Assembly (NCBI GenBank): GCA_028714175.1
Contig: JAQTMV010000026.1
Coordinates: forward strand, 1 to 35,238
DNA from: Methylococcales bacterium
Lineage (GTDB): Bacteria > Pseudomonadota > Gammaproteobacteria > Methylococcales > Methylomonadaceae
Length of the DNA: 35,238 nucleotides
Direction: 5' to 3'
The position numbers and the translations under genes are program-made. The notes under the pieces were generated by a model. That model was not told where the DNA came from. It did not search any database and saw only the letters and a program-made list of their open reading frames with translations. Below are positions 7,394 to 14,385 of this stretch, piece by piece (within the stretch, counting starts at the first letter, position 1; every line of letters begins with the position of its first letter).

Positions 7394-8494
7394 ATGATAT
7401 TCAAACAATTATTTGACCAGGAAACCTGGACCTACACCTATTTGATTGCTGACCCGATCAGCAAGGATGCTGTCCTGATTGATCCTGTCAATACCCATAT
7501 TGATGAATATATAAAGATACTGGAGGAACAGGGCTTGCAATTGAAATATTCGCTGGAAACCCATGTTCATGCCGACCATATCACGGCAAGCGGCCATCTG
7601 CGCCAACGTTTGGGCGCCCAAACCGGGGTCAGTCAATTGTGCGGTGCGGAGACTGCGGATATTCAAATCCAGGATGGCGATATTTTTGAATTTGCCGGCG
7701 GCGAACAGATTAAAGTTATTGCCACACCCGGACACACGCGCGGCAGTCTTTCATTTTTATGGCGTGATCGTGTTTTCACCGGCGATTCTTTATTGATCGG
7801 CGGTTGTGGCCGCACTGATTTTCAGGGCGGGGATGCAGGCGCCCAATATGATGGTATTACCCACCGATTGTTTACGTTGCCGGATGACACACTGGTCTAT
7901 CCGGGTCATGACTATCAGCAACACTGGGTGAGTACTATCCGACAGGAGCGCACCACTAATCCGCGTTTGGCGGGTAAGTCTCGTGAGCAATTCATCGATA
8001 TCATGGCTCATCTGAATTTACCTAAACCCAGACTGATCGATGAAGCGGTACCGGCTAACCGGCGTTGCGGTCTGGAAGAAAATGAACGTCAGGATACGGT
8101 TGCCGTCAGAGAAACTGCACGCCCTGTTCGCCATGAAATCAGCCCTCAGGACCTGGTAGCCGAAGCGAAACAGCATATTGCCGAAGTGAATGTTGCGACT
8201 GCCAAGCAACTGCTGGCAGAAGGTAATATCGTTGTTGTCGATGTCCGCGAAGAAAGCGAATACGCCAATGGTCATATTGATAATGCATTACCGGTGCCCC
8301 GCGGTGTACTGGAATTTAAAATCGGGAACATCCCTGAACTGGCTGATAAATCCAAAACGGTATTGGCGTATTGTCGCACGGGTGGCCGCGCAGCACTGGC
8401 AGCGCAAACAATGCAGCTATTAGGCTATAAGAATGTCCTGTCTATAGCGGGCGGATTTGAAGCGTGGCAAAAAGCGTTTAACCAAGTATCATAA
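7394..8494 (+). CDS. Persulfide dioxygenase-rhodanese fusion (ETHE1-like)
   Basis: A 366-residue two-domain cytoplasmic enzyme. Residues 1 to about 240 form a metallo-beta-lactamase-fold persulfide dioxygenase of the ETHE1/Blh group. They carry the motif HVHADH at 57-62, His114 (TPGHTRG), Asp131 (FTGDSLL) and His172 (YPGHDY); ETHE1 enzymes use only part of this set for a single iron. Residues about 255-366 form a rhodanese domain with VVDVREESEYANGH and the active-site loop CRTGGR (Cys327). Known fusions of this kind oxidise glutathione persulfide to sulfite and the rhodanese exchanges sulfur with thiosulfate. A consensus sigma-54 promoter and strong ribosome-binding site precede it, and sulfide:quinone oxidoreductase follows on the same strand after 170 bases. 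Together they form a sulfide oxidation or detoxification pathway. Confidence 0.93.
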   Translation: MIFKQLFDQETWTYTYLIADPISKDAVLIDPVNTHIDEYIKILEEQGLQLKYSLETHVHADHITASGHLRQRLGAQTGVSQLCGAETADIQIQDGDIFEFAGGEQIKVIATPGHTRGSLSFLWRDRVFTGDSLLIGGCGRTDFQGGDAGAQYDGITHRLFTLPDDTLVYPGHDYQQHWVSTIRQERTTNPRLAGKSREQFIDIMAHLNLPKPRLIDEAVPANRRCGLEENERQDTVAVRETARPVRHEISPQDLVAEAKQHIAEVNVATAKQLLAEGNIVVVDVREESEYANGHIDNALPVPRGVLEFKIGNIPELADKSKTVLAYCRTGGRAALAAQTMQLLGYKNVLSIAGGFEAWQKAFNQVS

Positions 8495-8506
8495 TTCAAA
8501 GATAAG

Positions 8507-8532
8507 TTGACTTAAAACGTGTTTTAAGTCAA
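8507..8532. repeat. 12-bp perfect inverted repeat between dioxygenase and SQR genes
   Basis: TTGACTTAAAAC (8507-8518) and GTTTTAAGTCAA (8521-8532) pair perfectly around GT. It starts 12 bases after the dioxygenase stop codon. With a two-base centre and no T-run it is either a processing or partial terminator hairpin or a protein-binding palindrome. A weaker hairpin (GCGGC-gcagta-GCCGC) lies closer to the next gene, near 8613-8628. Confidence 0.6.
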
Positions 8533-8664
8533 AAGTAGATTGTTGAGTGATATGGTCAGAAATTTGACAATCTCATTCAACATCAACCTAACAATTATAA
8601 TGTGATTATTTAATGCGGCGCAGTAGCCGCAAAGAACACGCAGGCAATAAAGCGAGGAGAATTC

Positions 8665-9918
8665 ATGTCAAATCAACACCATACCCTATTGATTGTCGGT
8701 GGCGGCGCAGCGGGCGTTTCCGTCGCCAACAATATGCGCCGTCAAAATGCTGACATTGATATAGCGATAATTGAGCCGTCTGAAAAGCATTATTACCAAC
8801 CGGGCTTTACTATTGTCGGCGGCGGCGAATATACCTTAAAGCAAACCCTCCGCAATGAAGCCGATTTAATTCATCCCAGTATCAAATGGATTAAAGACTA
8901 TGCCGAAACCTTCCAACCGGATGAAAATACAGTCACTTTACGTTCCGGCGACAGCATCAGTTACGATTACCTGGTTGTCTGCCCCGGTTTGCAACTGGAT
9001 TGGGATAAAATTGCCGGTTTAAAAGAAACGCTGAATAAAAACAATGTGTGCAGTAACTATTCGCCCGATACGGTGGAATATACCTGGGAATGTATCAAAA
9101 ATGTCGAATCAGGAACAGCGCTGTTCACACAACCGCCGATGCCGATCAAATGTGCGGGTGCGCCGCAGAAAATAATGTATCTGGCTGCGGATAGATTTCG
9201 TAAAAAAGGCATTCTGGATAAATTTAATATTGAATTTTTCAATGCCGGGCCAGCCATGTTTGGCGTGCCTTTTTTCGCCAAGGCATTAATGAAGGTTGTT
9301 GCCGGCTACGGCATTAAAACTAATTTTAACCACAATCTGGTTGCCATTGATGGGCCGGCTAAAACAGCCACATTTGAAATGACAGACAGCGAAGGCAACA
9401 AGCAACAGGTCACCAGACTATTTGACATGATTCATGTCACACCGCCACAAAGCGCCCCTGATTTTATTAAAAACAGCCCGTTGGCTAATGCGACTGGCTG
9501 GGTTGATGTGCATGCGAAAAATCTGCAACATAATAAATACTCCAATATTTTCGGACTGGGCGATGCAACGTCAACACCGAATGCCAAAACCGCTGCTGCA
9601 GTGCGCAAACAGGTTCCGGTGGTGGTTGATAATATTCTTGGCCTGATGAACAGCAAACAGCTCGCAGAAGGTTATGACGGTTATGGCTCCTGTCCGTTAA
9701 CCACGTCATTGAATAAGGTCATGCTGGCTGAATTTTCTTATGACGGCAAAGTAACGCCTTCTTTCCCTTTTCTGGATCCAAGAAAAAATCGTTGGATCTG
9801 GTGGTGGGGTAAAACAACCGGCTTTCCCTGGTTGTACTGGCATTTGATGCTCAAAGGTTATCGTATTGATATTCCACATTTGGAAAGCTATGCCAAACGC
9901 TTTATGAAAGACGAATAA
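8665..9918 (+). CDS. sqr: Sulfide:quinone oxidoreductase (SQRDL-like)
   Basis: A 417-residue flavoprotein that oxidises sulfide to persulfide or polysulfide and passes electrons to quinone at the membrane. The FAD-binding Rossmann motif VGGGAAG is at 11-17. Two cysteines at the positions expected for the redox pair are Cys163 (IKCAGAPQK) and Cys343 (YGSCPLTTS). DYLVVCPGLQLDW and IFGLGDATSTPNAKTAAA are further family signatures. The C-terminus (PWLYWHLMLKGY) is amphipathic and suits peripheral membrane attachment. It resembles the mitochondrial SQRDL branch, which commonly pairs with persulfide dioxygenase, as here. Start: ATG behind GAGGAG at a good distance. It may be co-transcribed with the dioxygenase gene; only a poor -24/-12-like match (TGGTCA-N5-TTGA) is seen in the gap. 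Confidence 0.95.
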   Translation: MSNQHHTLLIVGGGAAGVSVANNMRRQNADIDIAIIEPSEKHYYQPGFTIVGGGEYTLKQTLRNEADLIHPSIKWIKDYAETFQPDENTVTLRSGDSISYDYLVVCPGLQLDWDKIAGLKETLNKNNVCSNYSPDTVEYTWECIKNVESGTALFTQPPMPIKCAGAPQKIMYLAADRFRKKGILDKFNIEFFNAGPAMFGVPFFAKALMKVVAGYGIKTNFNHNLVAIDGPAKTATFEMTDSEGNKQQVTRLFDMIHVTPPQSAPDFIKNSPLANATGWVDVHAKNLQHNKYSNIFGLGDATSTPNAKTAAAVRKQVPVVVDNILGLMNSKQLAEGYDGYGSCPLTTSLNKVMLAEFSYDGKVTPSFPFLDPRKNRWIWWWGKTTGFPWLYWHLMLKGYRIDIPHLESYAKRFMKDE

Positions 9919-10040
9919 CGCAATAAATTCAAGGCAAAAGAGTTGCTGATGTGGATGCGGCTTTAGTCGTCCCCTCAATGCATGGCTATCTACACAAATT
10001 CTTTATATCTTAAAACAATGAGTTGCAAATCAAACTTACT

Positions 10041-10145
10041 CCCTCTCCTGCTGGACAAATCCGCCGGGAGCGGATTTGGTCGCACGGAGAGCGCCCGCAG
10101 GGTTCCGGGCAGGACAGCCCGGAAACATTGGGTTGGGGAGAGGAG
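10041..10145. repeat. Dispersed palindromic (REP-like) repeat, long form
   Basis: CCCTCTCCTGCTGGA opens and GGGGAGAGGA closes this element; the same boundaries occur in a short version at 27127-27159. The interior holds small hairpins (CAAATCCG with CGGATTTG; CCGGGC with GCCCGG). A related stretch follows at about 10167-10212 (CTCCCT-ca-AGGGAG core). They occupy most of the 427-base gap between sqr and the SulP gene, which otherwise holds no gene I can support. Confidence 0.6.
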
Positions 10146-10345
10146 AATAAAAGTAAACTATTTATACCCCCTCATCCCGGCCTCCTCCCTCAAGGGAGAT
10201 GGAGCAGGCACTTGTGTATATACCTTTGCCCACAATGGGTATTTTGCCTGATATGCATATTCCAGCGTGGAAGCGAAGCTAAGGAAATGCATAAGACTAA
10301 CCCTGTTCTTTTCGCCTCAGCTCCCATCAAAAAAACAAAACGGCA

Positions 10346-12073
10346 ATGAGACCTTCCCTTTACGAAGAGTTACGGTTAACAAAGTTATTTCCGATTTTCG
10401 GCTGGCTTAAAACCTATACCCGTCAGAATTTTAATGACGACCTGTTTGCCGGCAGCATTACCGCTATACTGTTAGTTCCTCAAGGTATCGCTTACGCTAT
10501 ATTGGCGGGCTTACCGCCGCAACTGGGCTTATATGCCAGTATCTTGCCGCCGGTAGTCTATGCACTGTTGGGTACCAGCCGAACCTTGTCCGTCGGCCCC
10601 GTTTCAATTGCCGCTATCATGATTGCCAGCGCCTTAACCGCGCCAGAGGTCAGTGTTTTGGGTAATCCGGTACAAAGCGCATTGATTTTATCGGCAGAAA
10701 GCGGTGTGATTATGCTGCTGATGGCGCTGTTACGCATGGGCGGACTGGTGAATTTTATCAGTCATCCGGTACTGGCCGGCTTTACCAGCGGAGCTTCCAT
10801 TTTGATAATAGCTAACCAGTTACCGCTCACTCTCGGCTTAAAAAGTCCATCATGTGGTAGCGGGATAGGATGCTACGTCGATTATTTACAAACAAGCAAT
10901 ACCATCACCTTATCAATCAGTCTTGCAGCCCTCGGTTTACTACTGTTTTTTGGAAAACCGCTTACTGCAATACTCAAAAGAGCAGGCATAAAACTTTCGC
11001 TAGTCACCGCAATCAGCAAATGCGGGCCGTTGCTGACGGTCTTGCTGGCAACATCAGCCGTTAATTATTTTAATCTGGCGGTGCAGTACAACGTGGCTGT
11101 GGTCGGACAAGTGCCATCCGGCTTTCCGGCGTTAAGCCTGAATTTCATTAATGTCGGAAAATGGCACACATTACTGCCTTACGCTGCCTTTATCGCCTTG
11201 ATTGCGTATATAGAAAGTGTCGCAATTGCTAAAGTCACCGCCAATCTCAGAGGTGAAAAAATCGCAGCAAACCAGGAATTAATTGCACTGGGCGCTGCTA
11301 ATCTGGCCACCGCCATCTCCGGCGGTATGCCTGTTGCCGGGGGGTTTAGCCGGACCATGGTGAATTTTTCTGCGGGTGCACGTACGCAAATGGCCATGCT
11401 GATTGCTGCAGGAATTCTTGCCCTGGCCGTCATATTCTTTAATCCGTGGTTTGAAAATATTCCAAAATCGGCGTTGGCCGCCATCATTCTGGTCGCCATC
11501 TTCCGTTTAGTGCGTATCAAACACATTTATCACACCTGGAATTATGATCGCGGCGATGGCCTTGCCGAACTGGCCACCCTATTGGGCGTTTTAATCCTCG
11601 GCATTGAGGAAGGCATTATTTTAGGCATTATTCTTACCATCGCCAGCAATTTACGCAAAACCAGCCAGCCTCATATTGCAGTGGTTGGCCGCATACCTGA
11701 AACTGAGCATTACCGCAATATCAAGCGCCATAGCGTGGAAACCTGGCATCACCTGCTGTTGGTTCGCATTGATGAAAACATCACCTTTGCCAATATTAAT
11801 TACATTGAAGACTATCTTGCGGCTGAATTAAGACGGCAACCGGACATTAGACATGTCGTGCTGATTTTTACGTCGGTCAGTGATATAGACACAACAGCAT
11901 TGGAAACACTGGAAAACTTTAACCATGCCTTGCAAGCGTCAGGAAAAACCCTGCACATCGCTGAAGCAAAAGGCCCGGTACTGGACAAATTGCAAAAAAC
12001 CAATTTTCTTGAACAACTCAAACCCGGCAAAATGTTTTTTCGCACCGAAGATGCCGCTAAAGAGTTGGGCTGA
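10346..12073 (+). CDS. SulP/SLC26-family anion transporter with STAS domain
   Basis: A 575-residue inner-membrane transporter. The N-terminal signature DDLFAGSITAILLVPQGIAYA and GLPPQLGLYASILPP are typical of SulP permeases; about 10-14 hydrophobic segments extend to residue 440. The C-terminal STAS domain (about 460-565) shows HVVLIFTSVSDIDTTALETL. Family members move sulfate, bicarbonate or other oxyanions with H+ or Na+. Its place 427 bases after sqr on the same strand suggests it handles sulfate, sulfite or thiosulfate from sulfide oxidation, but substrate cannot be read from sequence. The gap holds dispersed repeats, so it may have its own promoter. The ATG at 10346 has only a weak ribosome-binding site. 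Confidence 0.92.
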   Translation: MRPSLYEELRLTKLFPIFGWLKTYTRQNFNDDLFAGSITAILLVPQGIAYAILAGLPPQLGLYASILPPVVYALLGTSRTLSVGPVSIAAIMIASALTAPEVSVLGNPVQSALILSAESGVIMLLMALLRMGGLVNFISHPVLAGFTSGASILIIANQLPLTLGLKSPSCGSGIGCYVDYLQTSNTITLSISLAALGLLLFFGKPLTAILKRAGIKLSLVTAISKCGPLLTVLLATSAVNYFNLAVQYNVAVVGQVPSGFPALSLNFINVGKWHTLLPYAAFIALIAYIESVAIAKVTANLRGEKIAANQELIALGAANLATAISGGMPVAGGFSRTMVNFSAGARTQMAMLIAAGILALAVIFFNPWFENIPKSALAAIILVAIFRLVRIKHIYHTWNYDRGDGLAELATLLGVLILGIEEGIILGIILTIASNLRKTSQPHIAVVGRIPETEHYRNIKRHSVETWHHLLLVRIDENITFANINYIEDYLAAELRRQPDIRHVVLIFTSVSDIDTTALETLENFNHALQASGKTLHIAEAKGPVLDKLQKTNFLEQLKPGKMFFRTEDAAKELG

Positions 12074-12154
12074 AGCTCGAATTAGATCATATAATGTTGT
12101 CGTGATGCCTGAATCATGGTAAATATACAGAAACTTTTATTATCACTTGTTAGG

Positions 12155-12400
12155 CCCTGTACAACTGGACAGCAAACGGACGCGGGGGTGACAAACGAAA
12201 GCATCACGTAGCAGTTTAGCTTGATACGGATCGAAGCAGTTCACCCTGCTTCGTGCAAATCGCCTAAACCGATTTGAGTAACCTGAACGTGGGATAGAGT
12301 GGAGAACGAAACCGGAAGGAGGTGATTGATTGAAGGCTGTGGAAGCAGCACGGATGGACGAGGAAGAGTACCGTTTCTCTCCCTCCAGTGTCAGACTAAA
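12155..12400 (+). other. Structured non-coding stretch, possibly a group II intron fragment
   Basis: No convincing protein frame. Successive short stems are visible: CGAAGCAG (12232-12239) with CTGCTTCG (12246-12253), then AAATCG with CGATTT just after. The run GAGTAACCTGAACGTG followed by GGAAGGAGGTGATTGATTG reminds me of the RNA preceding the maturase gene in bacterial group II introns. No reverse transcriptase and no domain V hairpin are present, so at most a fragment. This fills the 357-base gap between the SulP and CHRD genes. Confidence 0.3.
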
Positions 12401-12430
12401 ATTAATGTGAGTTAAACAGGAGAGACGAAA

Positions 12431-12928
12431 ATGAAACGAAAAACTATGATGCCAAAGCTCTTTGCTGCTTTGGTTTTCGCACTGGTCGCCGTCGCCCCAG
12501 CGGCTTGGGCAGACGAAACGTTCAAAGCCACACTGTCTGGTGAACAAGAGGTCCCGCCAGTCATAACCGACGCAACGGGGAAGTTCAAACTCCAGGTCAA
12601 CAAGGCAGAGACTGAAGCCGAATTCTCGTTGAGAGTCAATGACGGCGTGCGCATCAGGCAGGCCCACCTGCATTGTGCCCCGATCGGCGTCAATGGGCCT
12701 ATTGTGGCCTTTCTCGCCGGCGACAACGCAGCCGGCTACGACGTCGATGGCAAGTGGATCTCCAACGCGACCCTAACGGACACGAGCATATCCGACCCAA
12801 CATGCGGGGCGACAATTTCGGCGTTAGCAGCCTCATTGCGCGCAGGCAACGTCTACGTCAACGTGCACTCCGTCGCCAATCCAGGCGGGGTCATTCGTGG
12901 TCAGGTGGAACCGACTGGAGGCGACTAG
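12431..12928 (+). CDS. Secreted CHRD-domain protein
   Basis: A 165-residue protein with a clear Sec signal peptide (charged start, then FAALVFALVAVAPAAWA, cleavage near residue 27). The rest is a single CHRD domain: FKATLSGEQEVPPV at the start, QAHLHCAPIGVNGPIVAFL in the middle and NVYVNVHSVANPGGVIRGQV at the end, with two cysteines that could form a disulfide. CHRD domains occur in chordin and in many bacterial exported proteins, where their function is not established. Start: ATG preceded by AGGAGAGACG. It is convergent with tupA 25 bases downstream. It appears richer in G/C than its neighbours, which could mean separate acquisition. Confidence 0.9.
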   Translation: MKRKTMMPKLFAALVFALVAVAPAAWADETFKATLSGEQEVPPVITDATGKFKLQVNKAETEAEFSLRVNDGVRIRQAHLHCAPIGVNGPIVAFLAGDNAAGYDVDGKWISNATLTDTSISDPTCGATISALAASLRAGNVYVNVHSVANPGGVIRGQVEPTGGD

Positions 12929-12953
12929 ACACAGTATTCAGGTTACAAAATTA

Positions 12954-13760
12954 TTATTTCTTAATTGCATCAGGATAAAACAATTGCTGCCCATCTTTTT
13001 TGAAGTTGGCAATGATCTTTTGGCCTTCCGCCCCGGTTACATAAGCGATGTATTTTTTTGCCAGTTCATACTTAATATGGGCATGACCTTTAGGATTGAC
13101 TGCAATAATATGATAGGGATTGAGCAAGGCGCTTCCGCCTTCAGACAACACAACCAATTGTGTTTTATCCTGATAGCCAAGAAAAGTTCCCCGATCTGAT
13201 AAAGTGTAGGCTTGCTTGTCATCAGCCATACGCAGCACTGCTCCCATGCCTTGTCCTGCAGACACGTACCAATCACCTGCAGGTGATACACCGGCTTTTT
13301 TCCACAACTCCAGTTCCTTTTTATGTGTTCCCGAATCATCACCTCTGGAAATAAACGCTGTTTTACCGGCGCTGATTTTTTTCAGGGCCTCTTCTATATT
13401 GGCAGCTGATTTAATGCCATCGGGATCAGATTTGGGCCCGACAATAACAAAATCATTGTGCATTACCGCGGCACGATCCACACCTAAACCTGCGGCCACA
13501 AACTCCTCTTCCGCTTTAGGTGCGTGGACAAACATAACATCCACGTCACCGTTTTCACCCAGTTTCAACGCCTTGCCGCTGCCTACCGCGATAACATCTA
13601 CCTTGACTTTATTTGCTTTCTCAAACGGTGGATTTAACACCGCCAATAAACCTGAACTTTCTGTGCTGGTGGTGGTTGACATTCGCAGTGTTTCTTCGGC
13701 ATATACCGATGAAAGGCTGAATAATGCAATTAATAAAACGACTATTTTTAATTTTTTCAT
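12954..13760 (-). CDS. tupA: Tungstate ABC transporter substrate-binding protein
   Basis: A 268-residue periplasmic binding protein. Signal peptide residues 1-21 (IVVLLIALFSLSSVYA). The mature protein begins with the TupA ligand motif STTTSTESSG at 28-37, and contains VDVIAVGSGKAL, DVMFVHAPKAEE, SRGDDSGTH and NPYHIIAVNPKGH, all characteristic of TupA. It delivers tungstate, for example for tungsten formate dehydrogenases. The usual partners tupB (permease) and tupC (ATPase) are not next to it or anywhere in this window, so they must be elsewhere or missing. It is preceded by a broken AbrB-type gene on the same strand, with stop codon to start 14 bases apart. Confidence 0.92.
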   Translation of the reverse strand: MKKLKIVVLLIALFSLSSVYAEETLRMSTTTSTESSGLLAVLNPPFEKANKVKVDVIAVGSGKALKLGENGDVDVMFVHAPKAEEEFVAAGLGVDRAAVMHNDFVIVGPKSDPDGIKSAANIEEALKKISAGKTAFISRGDDSGTHKKELELWKKAGVSPAGDWYVSAGQGMGAVLRMADDKQAYTLSDRGTFLGYQDKTQLVVLSEGGSALLNPYHIIAVNPKGHAHIKYELAKKYIAYVTGAEGQKIIANFKKDGQQLFYPDAIKK

Positions 13761-13774
13761 GTTGTTTCATCCTG

Positions 13775-14031
13775 TTAATCATTGAATAGCGCCTTAAGAC
13801 CTTTGGCAATAGCACTATCCATTCGTCAACCGTTTTGGCTGATTCTGCATAGTGAAGACAGCCCGCCACTTCGCTGAGTGTCGATTCAGAGAAAGTCGCT
13901 TTAGGTTTTGGCAGAATCCCTTTACCTGTATTAATGAGGATAAGTTCTTTACCTGGCTCTCAGTGATAAGCAGACCGGATATGTTTAGGGATGAAAACCA
14001 GGCCTTTGCTTGAGAGTTTTATGGAATCCAT
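13775..14031 (-). pseudogene. AbrB/MazE-type antitoxin gene, disrupted by stop and frameshift
   Basis: Reading leftward from the ATG at 14031: MDSIKLSSKGLVFIPKHIRSAYH, then TGA, then EPGKELILINTGKG, and later STLSEVAGCLHYAESAKTVDE. This is the SpoVT/AbrB swapped-hairpin fold seen in antitoxins; the TGA sits where relatives have tryptophan. After KTVDE the frame shifts by one base, and the shifted frame gives MDSAIAKGLKALFND and a proper stop at 13775-13777. So the full gene is recognisable with one nonsense codon and one single-base frameshift. No partner toxin (VapC/PIN or MazF) frame is seen beside it. Confidence 0.8.
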
Positions 14032-14040
14032 GTTTGCCAC

Positions 14041-14370
14041 TCAACGTAAGAAATGAGTAAGACTTTATGGTTCCGATGGCTAATTGTCAATGATTTCGTT
14101 GCTGCCAGCTTGATTTATTTTTTCCAGGAGTCTATCGTACCTATCGAGGCGATAATAAATATTGGGAAGTTATTGAACTTTGAAGCAGCCTTATCGTGGA
14201 TCTTTGGCGATATGTTTTCACCTGAAGGCAATATTTATGTATTTTCCGGCTATATATGCTACTGAACCTCAAAAAACGGCCCAAGTGCTACAGACATCTA
14301 GCCAATTCTGATTTGAGTAAAATCTCTGCGGAAAGAGTTTAGACTTCCGTGTAAATAACGATAATAAATA
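14041..14370. other. Intergenic region without a supported gene
   Basis: About 330 A/T-rich bases between the broken antitoxin gene and the patatin gene. A 70-codon frame at 14053-14265 on the plus strand encodes a hydrophobic peptide without recognisable domain or good ribosome-binding site; I cannot support it as a gene. Promoter elements for the patatin gene presumably lie at the right end. Confidence 0.4.
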
Positions 14371-14385
14371 ATGAGGGGGGTTCCC

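Noticed and set aside
10023..10349. Plus-strand frames between sqr and the SulP gene
   Set aside because: They are translations of the dispersed repeat sequence, low in protein character.
12146..12156. GTTAGGC resembling an integron attC core site
   Set aside because: No matching inverse core or imperfect palindrome is found around it; a seven-base match is likely chance.
12143..12673. Long minus-strand frame (176 codons) opposite the CHRD gene
   Set aside because: It is antisense to the well-supported CHRD gene and the structured leader, and shows no domain.
14053..14265. 70-codon hydrophobic frame before the patatin gene
   Set aside because: No family resemblance and no clear ribosome-binding site; it is mentioned only in the gap entry.
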